64,000 nt of DNA from positions 609,692 to 673,691 of the forward strand of contig NW_022985201.1 of NCBI RefSeq assembly GCF_010093535.1. The letters are read 5' to 3'. Below the pieces are notes generated by a model. It did not search any database. It had not been told where the DNA came from and saw nothing but the letters and a program-made list of their open reading frames with translations. Source of the DNA: Lindgomyces ingoldianus (taxonomy: Eukaryota > Ascomycota > Dothideomycetes > Pleosporales > Lindgomycetaceae). Position 1 is the stretch's first letter, and each line of letters opens with the position of its first letter. Both the position numbers and the translations under genes were made by a program. Below, piece after piece: positions 1 through 9,340 of the stretch.

Positions 1-2647
1 AACGCAAATACCCCTCCACAATCCACACGGCGCAACGAAACTGTGAGCTGGCGAGGCCAAAGACTGAAACGTACAGATGCAAGATAGATATCTTTATAGC
101 CAATGTGGCCATCGCCCTATTTTCTATGTCAGTGACGCCAAGAAACGACTGGTATTAGGGTTATTATTGAATGGGCATACTATGGGATGCCACCAGCTAG
201 GAAGAGTTCTCCGACTGTAAAGACGGTCTCTATACCACCCCATTTCTCTACAAGGTCTATGACGTGAGGGCCAGCGCTACCATTTTGTACGCCAGCGACG
301 TCCGTAAAGTATAGGTCGGAGACGAAAAATTACGAAAACCCAGTACTATGTTGGCTAACAGGCTACGCAAAAGTGAATGCTTGGCTTACCAAAGTTGTGA
401 ACATGCCCAGCCATTTAACTCTAGGTTGAGCCTTCTAAGGTGGCGGGTCTAGTATCTAATAATGATAGGGATATAGTTGAGTGCTAGAAAGACGCTGTTA
501 ACAATGAACATCTTTCTCCCATTCTTATTTCTGGTGAGTGGAATGTTCACCATGGTGTTGATGATTGCGCTACTAGTCACGTATAAAGAGTGGGCTTGAA
601 GTCAAAGGAAGGGGCACAAATTGTGATGCTTAGGCAAACGCGTGCGTTACCGGAGCTCTGTAGAAGGTGTACGATAGGAGGGGTGATAATACTGGAACTC
701 AGAGAAACGTAAGAAAGTGGAAATGTCTGGGCATTGTAGTGGGATGAAGCGGCGACACTTGCATCTAAACTGTGATTAGCCACGCCATTATCTGCAAATA
801 ACACTCCAGGTTCGAGCCCAGTTAACTAGGATGCAAGGAGTAGTCAGGCAGCGGAAATTGAGCGCATATTTGAGGCAATACAGGGCAATCCTCCCATAGA
901 AACAATGCTTTAAAGCAAAATTAAGTCCCGCGCGCGGGGTCTATATACAGCCAAACATAAGCATATATGGGTGTCACATGGTATCACCCCAATAAGTATC
1001 TAGCTTTGACGAACATATGAACTTAAAGCGTTCACAGGTAGAATGCAATAAGATCCCACCCCTTTGCTCTTAGACTTAGACTAAAGTCTGTACATGCGGC
1101 TCATGAGCTGTTGTATAACATTAAAGAACGCAACTTATACCTTAATGTCTAATCCAGAGTTAGAAAGCAAGAGTACTACATGGAGCCACTCTCTAAGGCG
1201 ATACTTAGAATTTATTAGATAGTGGGACTCTGAATTCTAGATGCGCAATACTTCGCCTAGTTTATGCGCAAAACGGACCGTCCCCGCAGCCCCCAGAATG
1301 GGTGCGAACATACGTTAATCACCGACATATGGGGATTCCAAGATTTAGAATGAAACAGGAATAACAGGGGGAAAAACATTACGCCATCTTAAATTCTAGC
1401 GGAATGAAAAGAGGGTGGATTTAGTCGATATTGGAGAGGGCGCTGATCTAAAAAATTTCCGCGGTACTCCGTCTAGCCTGCAAAATGGCGAGTTTTTAAT
1501 TAATGGCTACTTATAAAGTAGACGAGAAAGCGGCGGAGGCACTGTAGTCGGGCTAGCGAACTAAGGAAAAGGGGATGAGGAGGTACCCTAATGAGGGGAA
1601 GGCGAGCATTTTATAGACGTCTAAAGCGTCGAGGCAATCAGATGAGACGCTATTCCTGATGTAGATAAGCGCAATGACTGTACTAAACCCGAAGGGGGAA
1701 TTCCCCGGACAGATATTACCAGCGATAGAGAAGAGACCGCATGTAAAACGCGCCGTGCCTAATACATCGCCATCCAACCCGTTTTGCTCTGGGTTTCCAT
1801 GGACCTCGCCGGGACTCTCCGAGCACCCCCAGGTGTACAAACAGCTCTTTGCCTTTGCCAGGATAACGCTCTTTGTGAAGAGTGCCGGACTCCCACCTTG
1901 ACGCCAGAAGAAGACTCGCGAACCCTCGTTTACACCTCACATCATAGAACCGGCCAATCCTAGTATTTAGGACATAGAAATTTGCTTGAACCAGTTGTTT
2001 TCGATCCCCACTCACGAGCAGACCCTGGCCTTCGACCGCGATGCCATAATCACGAAACATCAGAAATTAGACAACGCGGTCTTTCAGGTTCACGTGGGTC
2101 GTGAGCATCCTCGGTGGGGCTGTTCAGATGGCAATCAAGGAGCCAGATTCGCGATGAAGTTCATATAGTTTCCTTCCCAGCGGTAAATCGCGTTCGACGG
2201 TCAACTGCTATACCAGCTTGGCATTATCCAATAGAAAATTAGCGAAGTCCTTGATCCAGGACATGATGTTGTTATCGCGAATGCACCCCAGGCACTCCGT
2301 GCACGCGAAGCTAATTATCATGTCGATTGCTCGGATGGTCTCCCGAGGGACTATAAACAAATCCATAAGATTTCTCAGCATTTTCTTTGTGCACGGGGCG
2401 AATTGATGGTGAGATGAGATCTAAGGCTTGCAAAGGCGCGAGAGAGAGATTTGGTATTACGATTGCTTGACTCACGTGCGCCAGCTTTCACTCCCTTATC
2501 ATCCGCTAACAAGATAAGGTGAACCCATGGGCAGAGGAGAAGTGGCAAACCCGGCTACCATATCGTACTTGCCTATCAGTCGGTCACTTGAAATCATAAT
2601 ATCTATCCGACCTAGTCCCATCCCAGCTCATCCCAACGTAAATTCGC
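1..2647. other. Gene-free stretch, nothing recognised
   Basis: Both strands were read. Only short open frames of 60-115 codons occur, with no recognisable domain and no run of exons joined by plausible splice sites. Base composition is mixed and there is no obvious tandem or inverted repeat. It could be strongly decayed repeat or plain intergenic DNA; the sequence does not decide. Confidence 0.5.
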
Positions 2648-2905
2648 TCACGAGACACCCATAGCCTTCAAATGCTCTAAGTACGCACTCAAAAGTCCAA
2701 GCCCCTGCTTCACAACCTCCTCCCGAGCAAGCTCAACAACCTCCTCGATAGTGAACTTATCATTCGCGCCATTCTCTGCCACGAAAGCCCTCCCCCAAGT
2801 AGCATCCAGCACCTTGTTCTCGGGACTGTCAGCATGCGTTAGGTTGACCTGGATGGTGAAGGTGTCGTTTCGGGCGCGGAGGAGGCCGTGTAGGTAAGTC
2901 TCAGG
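2648..2905 (-). pseudogene. Possible 3' exon or relic of an unidentified gene
   Basis: On the minus strand an open frame of about 85 codons ends in TGA at 2648-2650 and reads as a well-behaved amphipathic sequence (ARNDTFTIQVNLTHADSPEN, then AREEVVKQGLGLLSAYLEHL). This looks more protein-like than the other frames around it. Just upstream on the minus strand the frame meets a stop next to an AG that could be an intron acceptor, but no convincing 5' exon follows within the next 600 bases. I do not recognise the family. It may be the last exon of a gene whose 5' part has decayed, or a chance frame. Confidence 0.3.
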
Positions 2906-4802
2906 TTACTCGGACTGGAGTCGGTGTGACCGGTGGGGACCTAGGTAGTGGAAGACTCTAATGGAGTAAGTTGAGCGGTGGTTGTAGTCTTGCTCTCTAC
3001 TTAGAATTAGCTTGGTCGGGCTGTTGGACTGAGAGATCAACCTGTGAAAGAGAGTTCGCGAGCCTTTCTTACTGGAATAGTGCTTTTATTGGAGACACCT
3101 TCATTGGTAAACTTCTCCCAATTGACATTGAATGCTAGCTCATAGAAATCCTCCGCCATCTGGAAGCGCCGCAATCTTTGCATAGAGTTCGTTTCCCGAA
3201 AATAGCTGCTATTACAGGCTTTTTAAAGCCTTCGATGATCATAACACTAACCAGGCTACCGTATGTAGTATGATTTTCACCTAGTTACCGAAGACTAACC
3301 AACCCATCGTTGTATAGCAAGCCGTACTCATTGGCCTTGACGCCATGAGAGAAGAACTCCCGGAGTTCTGAAGGAGCCTTACAATGCGGTGGGGGTGTCC
3401 CTGGTTCGTGATGGTTAAAATTACCAAATTGGCAAGGCATCCTTTGACCAGTATGACAAGGTGGAAGCTCTCGGCATAATTTGGAGCCAGCTTCGATATT
3501 CATCGGCTAATAATGATTTGGCTAGAATATTTTCCATGCCCAACAGGTGCTCCCGGCATCGGTAAAACCCCACATTTCCAGGACTTGGGCAACGGCTGGC
3601 ATCGTCTCCTTGGAAAGATTTGGGACCCCATTAATTGGACGGGACTGCTATCACTCTCATTCGTGGCTGCCATGACCGTGGGTGACAGAGGATGCTCAAA
3701 AATTTAGGGTGAAGTTGAAGGTTTGTAGCACGTGGAATGGCAGGGCGAGATTTAAGTCTGGCGTGCAGCTAAACGCGGAATCACGTGTGCAGCCCTTTCC
3801 TCTTATGGTACGCTAAGCTAAATGCGGTAAGTATGATAGACAGGAATAGTTATGACAGATGCTGACTGGAAAATCTAGCAAGCATCATATCTTGCTGTAC
3901 GTCTTACGTAGGCCATAAATGCGCTAGACTACACCACTAGTGAATCTATGAACTATTATCACTTGCTACCAAGCTGCAGAAGAGGTACATACTGTTTCTT
4001 AAGCTTAATGCGAGTACTGTTGCGTTCTTATGCATGATTAGCCTGCATATTACTGCTCAAGCCTGGTATTACAAGAGCGGGGAAGGTATTAGTTATCCTA
4101 CAAAAATATTCAACTACGCACAGTATTAAGGCTAGTGTTAAAAAACGAAAAAATATGGGAATCTATAGCTCAGGAACTACACATAGGAAAACAGCAATCT
4201 GGTTAAACCACCCTGGTATTCTGGATCTCAACAGCAAGAGCATTCTCCCTGTATAGGCTCCCTATTCTGGGCGGGCAAGGAGTCTCTACTCTCTAGCCCA
4301 AGCCAAACTGATCACTCACCGCACTTTTAGAGGAGTGGCTGAAGCCAGTCGCGGTGTTCACGTATTTAGGCTTAAGTTCGGCTGCCTGACTTGGACGAGA
4401 GTAGTTGATGTTGTGGTTTTTTATTGGTCGCTAAGGATGATGTTTATGTGCATATACTAGTCGTCCGGGAGGTCTGGTGGGGTCGGCAGTGGGGGGATGA
4501 TGGTGTTGCGTGAGAACGACATTGTGGGTTCAAATGAGCGTTGCAAGGGGAAATTGGGGGTCGTGAGAATGAGGCAGATATAGAGAGAGTAAGCTAGAAA
4601 ATTCAGAAAGAGTTAAAGCGCGTCGAGCTTTTCGCTGGGAGAAAGGAGGTTGGGAAGGAATATTTCATGGGTGGATGGGTAAAACCCAATGTATTTGAAG
4701 AGGGCCAAAGATTTGTCGACGCTGACCTCAAGGAACCAACCAGACACCTAGGCAGTGCTAGTGCGTCAAATTACCCACGCAACATGGAGTAGCGGTGTCT
4801 GC
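2906..4802. other. Gene-free stretch, nothing recognised
   Basis: Contains two back-to-back short frames near 3285-3503 (minus) and 3513-3707 (plus), neither with a recognisable domain. The rest is AT-richer non-coding sequence. No RNA gene or repeat was seen. Confidence 0.4.
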
Positions 4803-5246
4803 TCAACCCAGCAGAGCCGTTCTCTCTTCGGCCTCGGGTTCAGCAGCCCTCCTTTCCTTTCTCCACACCCACCAAAACCACCTCAACCGCTCGCCAGTTC
4901 CCTCACCGACAACCAACTCTTCTTCCTCCCTGGATCTTCTCCTCGTCCTCCGCCACCACCGCCCCCAGCTCTCTTTCCGCCTGAACCAGACCTCGCCGGA
5001 TCCATCCGCATAAACGATCCAGCCTCCTTTCCCAGCTTTCCAGGCATTGCGAACCCACTCTATGACCTTAATGAGTCCATAGAGTATGATAAATCCTGCA
5101 ATGGTGCAGAAGATGGTGACGATGGAGGTTAGAAAGGTGATGGTAGAGACTTGACAACCGAGACCGCTCGTACGAAGCTCGAAGCGCTCGGGGCCAAGGG
5201 CGCAGATGAATTTGTAGCGCAGTGGAGATAAGAGCGGGAACGCCAA
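4803..5246 (-). CDS. Possible small single-pass membrane protein
   Basis: A 147-codon minus-strand frame. Residues about 33-60 (STITFLTSIVTIFCTIAGFI and on) form a convincing hydrophobic transmembrane segment. It is followed by a short region with IEWVRNAWK and then a very basic, tryptophan-rich tail (SWGRWWRRTRRRSREEEE), so the tail would be cytosolic by the positive-inside rule. The 32 residues before the segment do not look like a signal peptide, and the true start could be in an unseen upstream exon. No family recognised. The opposite strand in the same place is proline-rich, as expected for the antisense of Arg/Trp/Gly codons. Confidence 0.4.
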   Translation of the reverse strand: MAFPLLSPLRYKFICALGPERFELRTSGLGCQVSTITFLTSIVTIFCTIAGFIILYGLIKVIEWVRNAWKAGKGGWIVYADGSGEVWFRRKESWGRWWRRTRRRSREEEELVVGEGTGERLRWFWWVWRKERRAAEPEAEERTALLG

Positions 5247-6137
5247 AGACAGTGGATCGAGAGGAAGAGGAAGGCAGGTACTTGACTACTAAGACGGTCA
5301 ATCGCCACTGAAGAGGTAGTAACAAATATCGGAATGTTGATTGTTTTTAGACATCGCCGGGAGAATAAGTTTGTCGAACATAAATCAATTCAAAGGGGTG
5401 TACTTCTTGGACATCGATAACCCGGGTATCTAAGGCCGCCAATTCCGAGGAAAGGGGATATTACAAGATCAGGAGGCACTCAAAGAAAAGGAGTACGTCT
5501 CCTAAATAGTCTTCATTCCGCACCCCAATCTAGGCACTTAACAATCCCACACCCAAGGAGATATTCGACTTACAATTGCGCACCAACCACAGGATCCGTT
5601 ACTCCGATGACAATCCCCACAATCCTGATAACCCCAGCACAATTCCAATCTCCTTCTGTCATCCTTTGGGCTGTCCTCCCATCGCTCTCTTAGCATATCG
5701 GAAGCATTGAAGAGAGGGTCCTCGATTGTTGCGCGAAGTGAGGCGCAGCCAGATGTCATCGTTCAATGGGCAAATTCCTTAGAGTTGGTAATGGATACTG
5801 TTGGTACTGAAAGGGGTGCGTCTAGTAGTAGTCACTGTCGGAATGAAGTTAGTGAGACAAGATTGGTGTTGGTGCAGATCAATGTGATGAAGTGTGGAGG
5901 CTGTCATTGCGGGGCGCTGGATGAATTGGGTATGGAGGCTTGGCGCATCCATCCATATCCGGGAAGGCGGTTTTCGCTTCCTCAAAGTGGTTATGAGGGG
6001 AGGATGATCGATCACGATCAGATCTCAGGATACAACTATAAGAAGGGAAGCAATGGTTAGGGGCGGTATCTTAAGTGAGGTGGAAAGGAGTTACAGGTCA
6101 GGCCTTAGAGGCGTGAGAATCTTCGCGAAAGTATATA
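5247..6137. other. Intergenic, nothing recognised
   Basis: Up to the left end of the DNA transposon. Two overlapping frames on opposite strands at 5707-6060 and 5779-6015 show no domain. The plus frame that runs into the transposon from 6053 starts outside the element and is not a genuine part of the transposase. Confidence 0.4.
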
Positions 6138-6177
6138 CCCGTTTTTCTCGCTTGACGCACGGGCTCACCTGGCGCAC
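6138..6177 (+). repeat. Left terminal inverted repeat of the DNA transposon
   Basis: Matches the reverse complement of 8213-8252 at 39 of 40 positions; preceded by TA. Confidence 0.93.
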
Positions 6178-6226
6178 ACTTTGCTCAGGAACACTAAAAT
6201 TGTCACATAATACTAACTCCACCAAT

Positions 6227-8092
6227 ATGGACCCGATTTTGGAAGCGCTTGCAGCGTTAGAATCCCTGGAGTTTGGAGAAAAAGTTAATATCACTCAAGT
6301 TGCGAAAAAATATGGTGTTGAACGATCAACGCTGTCGCGAAGGTGGCGCGGGGTCCAGGGCTCCCGTGCAGAGCAATATGAGAATCAACGACTTTTAAAC
6401 GACCGTCAGGAGAGGGAGCTCTCGGAATACATTGAGAGACTGTGTGAGCGAGGGCTACCCCCTACGAGGAACATGCTACGCAACTTTGCTACTGAAATAA
6501 GCGGCAAACAGGCAGGGAGCTCGTGGCCGGACCGGTTCCTCAAGCGTTACCAAGTCGACCTAGTATCAAAGTGGACTACTGGCATTGACAAGGAGAGGAA
6601 GAGAGCTGATTCTGCCTTTAAATACGCACTATATTTTGATCTCCTGAAGCGCAAGATTGAACAATACGATATCCAGCCAGAAGACATGTACAATATGGAT
6701 GAAAAGGGCTTCTTGATTGGGGTGCTCTCAAAGATGAAGCGGATCTTCTCCCGGCGGAAGTATGAAGAGGGTGGGATCAAGCAGATGGTTCAGGACGGCA
6801 ACCGCGAGTGGATAACAACAATTGCTTGTATATGCGCTGACGGATCCTCTCTCTCTCCAGGCCTCATCTACCAGGCAGTTACAGGTAACATTCAAGACTC
6901 ATGGCTTCAGGACTTTAATCCCAAGATACACAAAGCTTTCTTTGCCTCATCTCCAAGTGGATGGACTAACAACAACCTCAGGCTTCAATGGCTTAAGACG
7001 ATCTTTGATAGAGAGACTAAACCAAAGGCGCGGCGGAGATACCAACTCCTTATCCTTAATGGACATGGATCCCATATAAACATAAAGTTTATCGAGTACT
7101 GCGACAATAACAAGATCCTCCTGGCTATCTATCCCCCTCATAGTACTCATACACTTCAGCCGCTTAACGTCTGCTTGTTCAGGCCTCTCTCACAAGCTTA
7201 TACCCACAAGATAGCACAGTTTATAGAAGAATCTCAAGCTTTCTCTGCTATTACTAAGAGGGATTTCTTCCGCATGTTCTGGGCAGCATGGGAGAGAGCT
7301 TTTACTGCCAAGAACGTCCTCTCAGGGTTCAAAACCTGCGGTCTCCATCCCTTTAAGCCTGACGTTATTCTGGACCGATTTAATGACCCTGAGGCTGAGA
7401 GACCTTCCTCCAGTGAGAGCTCAAGGTCAGTGCTCACGGCTGAAGATTGGAGGAAGATTGCTAAGCTTTTGAGATCAGTTGTTGACGACGTATACGACTC
7501 TAAGGCTCGGCAGCTCTCACAAACGATCCACTCGCTGTCTACGCAGAACATCCTCTTGAAACTAGAGGTTCGCGGCCTCAAAAAAGCACTAGTTAATAAG
7601 AAGAAGCGTCGGCAGAGGGGCAAAGCTCTCCAGCTTAAACTTCCTCCTAATCCAGATAGTGGAGCAATCTTTTGGAGCCCAAACAAGGTCCAGCAAGCTC
7701 GTAAGCGAGAAACAAAGAAAGCAGAAGCAGCAGAGGCAGAGAGACTTAAAAAAAAAGAAGATGCTAAGCGCAAAGCTGCAGAGAAAGCAGAGAAGGAGCG
7801 GGTTATAGAGGAGAGACAGCGCATGAAGGCTACTGCAAAGGAAATCCGACTCCGAGAGCAGGCTCAGAAGCAGCGGGAGAAGGAGGACAACAAGCAAGCT
7901 AGATTAGCAGCTGCGCAGCTCCAAAAGGACATCCAATATGCTAAACAGGCTAAAAAAAGGAGCAAACAGCATTCTCTTGGTCCTCAGGATGATGGTGGTA
8001 ATGAGGAATCAGTTGTAGAGGTTATCGCTGCCCCCCAGCTGACGAATCGCCGAGGGCGACAGATCAGCCTTCCTACTAGGTATCGCGACTAG
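6227..8092 (+). CDS. Pogo-type DDE transposase, open frame but catalytic D-to-N
   Basis: 621 residues from the first ATG inside the element; the frame extends further upstream but only beyond the inverted repeat. Order of parts: Psq-like helix-turn-helix at about 20-45 (ITQVAKKYGVERSTLSRRW), a CENP-B-type helix-turn-helix at about 60-125, a DDE_1 catalytic domain at about 150-340, and a long Lys/Glu/Arg-rich coiled coil at about 440-600. The family triad sits in NMDEKGF, LILDGHGSH and PLDV. Here the first Asp is kept (D158), but the second and third are Asn (N278, codon 7058-7060; N314, codon 7166-7168), with the expected 36-residue spacing. Each change equals one G-to-A transition in TpG context. 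No stop or frameshift is present, so the protein may be made and may bind DNA, but should not cut. It could have been domesticated or could simply be young and RIP-hit. Confidence 0.9.
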   Translation: MDPILEALAALESLEFGEKVNITQVAKKYGVERSTLSRRWRGVQGSRAEQYENQRLLNDRQERELSEYIERLCERGLPPTRNMLRNFATEISGKQAGSSWPDRFLKRYQVDLVSKWTTGIDKERKRADSAFKYALYFDLLKRKIEQYDIQPEDMYNMDEKGFLIGVLSKMKRIFSRRKYEEGGIKQMVQDGNREWITTIACICADGSSLSPGLIYQAVTGNIQDSWLQDFNPKIHKAFFASSPSGWTNNNLRLQWLKTIFDRETKPKARRRYQLLILNGHGSHINIKFIEYCDNNKILLAIYPPHSTHTLQPLNVCLFRPLSQAYTHKIAQFIEESQAFSAITKRDFFRMFWAAWERAFTAKNVLSGFKTCGLHPFKPDVILDRFNDPEAERPSSSESSRSVLTAEDWRKIAKLLRSVVDDVYDSKARQLSQTIHSLSTQNILLKLEVRGLKKALVNKKKRRQRGKALQLKLPPNPDSGAIFWSPNKVQQARKRETKKAEAAEAERLKKKEDAKRKAAEKAEKERVIEERQRMKATAKEIRLREQAQKQREKEDNKQARLAAAQLQKDIQYAKQAKKRSKQHSLGPQDDGGNEESVVEVIAAPQLTNRRGRQISLPTRYRD

Positions 8093-8212
8093 ATAATGAC
8101 GTAGTTTTATTCGCCGTACCCTATTGCCTGTTACTCTACAAAATCTTGCGATAATTCGAATTATAGTGAGCTCTAGAGCTTCAAATCTATGTGAGGATAT
8201 TGGCTGAAATCC

Positions 8213-8252
8213 GTGCGCCAGGTGAGGCCGTGCGTCAAGCGAGAAAAACGGG
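8213..8252 (-). repeat. Right terminal inverted repeat of the DNA transposon
   Basis: Partner of 6138-6177; followed by TA at 8253-8254. Confidence 0.93.
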
Positions 8253-8255
8253 TAT

Positions 8256-8617
8256 TCTCCATGGTCCTTGGTAATCTAAAGGTTAGAGAATAAGGGTGTG
8301 AGATAGGATTTAGACGTCAATTTAAAGGCATAGGTTAAAACCCTAGCATCGATATAGGCGTGAATATTAACAGCTACAATTTATAGCGATAATAGAAAGC
8401 TGCAAGTATAATTCATAGTCGTACATCATGGAACGAATGTATCTGCAGTACATGCTCGACACCCCAACCCGCCAACGCCAAAAGTGCATCCCAATTTAGA
8501 TAGAGAACGTATTACACCCCCATGCTATGCAACCAGCGAATTAAGACAACTAGAAGGATACTCGTCTTCTATCCCTAACAGCCAACACGCCAAGGGTATA
8601 TCAATGAATCGAGCCCG
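8256..8617. other. Intergenic between transposon and secreted-protein gene
   Basis: AT-rich; the part next to 8617 should be the 3' UTR of the minus-strand gene. Nothing else seen. Confidence 0.5.
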
Positions 8618-9340
8618 TTACAACGCAGCTGCGAATCCAAGCATAGCAGCACCAACCGCTAGACCAGCGCCTGCTGTCTTCATAGGCGCTGCCGCACCGG
8701 TTGAGCCAGCAGCAGCAGTGCCGGAAGCTCCATTGGTAGCTCCATTGGTTGCTTGCGCAACTTGGACACCATACGCTGTCGTAGTGATGACCGAGCCAGA
8801 AACCGTGGTCGTGTAGGTGCTTGAGCCAGTCGTGCTGGCCGTGCAGCCCTTCCAGCTCGTCCATGGGGCAGCAGTAGACCATGGACCCGCAGTCCAGCCA
8901 GGCCAGTCTGAATTCGGGCAGCCAGATGCTCCCCACCATGACGTCCAGTCTCCAGTTCTCCAGGCAGAGTTCGTCGACCAGTAGCTCCATGGTCCCCAGT
9001 TACTGGTTCCCCAGGGACCCCAGCCATCAGGGCCGCCCCATTTGCCGGACCTGGAGCCGCCAGGACCTCCAGGACCTCCTGGTCCCCAAGGACCATTGCC
9101 AGGACCCCAGGGGCCGTTGGTTGGGTTTGGCGCGGCGGTTGTCAGTGTGCTGGGAATTTGACCATTGGACACAAGAGAAGAGAAGATGGAAGAGAAGACA
9201 GCGCCATTTGAAGAGAAGCGGCCGTTGGACGGAAGTTGACCGGCGGAGGAAAGCGAAGCGAAGACGGAAGAGAAAGCAGAATTTCCCTGCGCAATGACTG
9301 GGGCGGCGAGAGCCGCAATGGCAGCGATGGAGAATTTCAT
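8618..9340 (-). CDS. Secreted, probably GPI-anchored Gly/Trp/Ser-rich surface protein
   Basis: 240 residues, intronless. I start at the second ATG (9340) because it opens directly into a signal peptide, MKFSIAAIAALAAPVIA, with probable cleavage near residue 17. Two diverged copies of one unit follow: AFSSVFASLSSAGQLPS (about 22-38) and VFSSIFSSLVSNGQIPS (about 48-64). Next comes a repeated NGPWGPG stretch running into GPGGPGG (about 75-95), then a Trp/Ser/Gly region with spaced Cys (WGASGCPN, WKGCTAST). A Thr/Ser/Val stretch and an Ala/Gly hydrophobic C-terminus (AGAGLAVGAAMLGFAAAL) of the GPI-signal type complete it. No catalytic domain is visible. Likely a cell-wall or hyphal-surface protein; function unknown. 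Confidence 0.75.
   Translation of the reverse strand: MKFSIAAIAALAAPVIAQGNSAFSSVFASLSSAGQLPSNGRFSSNGAVFSSIFSSLVSNGQIPSTLTTAAPNPTNGPWGPGNGPWGPGGPGGPGGSRSGKWGGPDGWGPWGTSNWGPWSYWSTNSAWRTGDWTSWWGASGCPNSDWPGWTAGPWSTAAPWTSWKGCTASTTGSSTYTTTVSGSVITTTAYGVQVAQATNGATNGASGTAAAGSTGAAAPMKTAGAGLAVGAAMLGFAAAL

Larger units (their letters stand above)
6138..8252 (+). mobile_element. Tc1/mariner (pogo-type) DNA transposon, complete with ends and TSD
   Basis: A 2115-bp element bounded by 40-bp terminal inverted repeats (6138-6177 and 8213-8252). These start CCCGTTTTTCTCGCTTGACG and differ at one position. The element is flanked by TA at 6136-6137 and at 8253-8254, the target duplication of the Tc1/mariner superfamily. 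It contains one large frame, the transposase at 6227-8092. The near-identity of the ends implies a fairly recent insertion or low decay, in contrast with the 49-63 kb repeat nest. Confidence 0.93.

Noticed and set aside
4755..5132. Proline-rich plus-strand frame
   Set aside because: It is the antisense of the Trp/Arg/Gly-rich minus-strand frame; poly-Pro is an artefact of complementing GGN/CGN/TGG codons.
6053..6226. Upstream extension of the transposase frame
   Set aside because: It starts outside the element and crosses the terminal inverted repeat; the first ATG inside the element (6227) is the sensible start.
7234..7897. Long minus-strand Ser/Leu-rich frames
   Set aside because: Antisense of the Lys/Glu/Arg coiled-coil part of the transposase.
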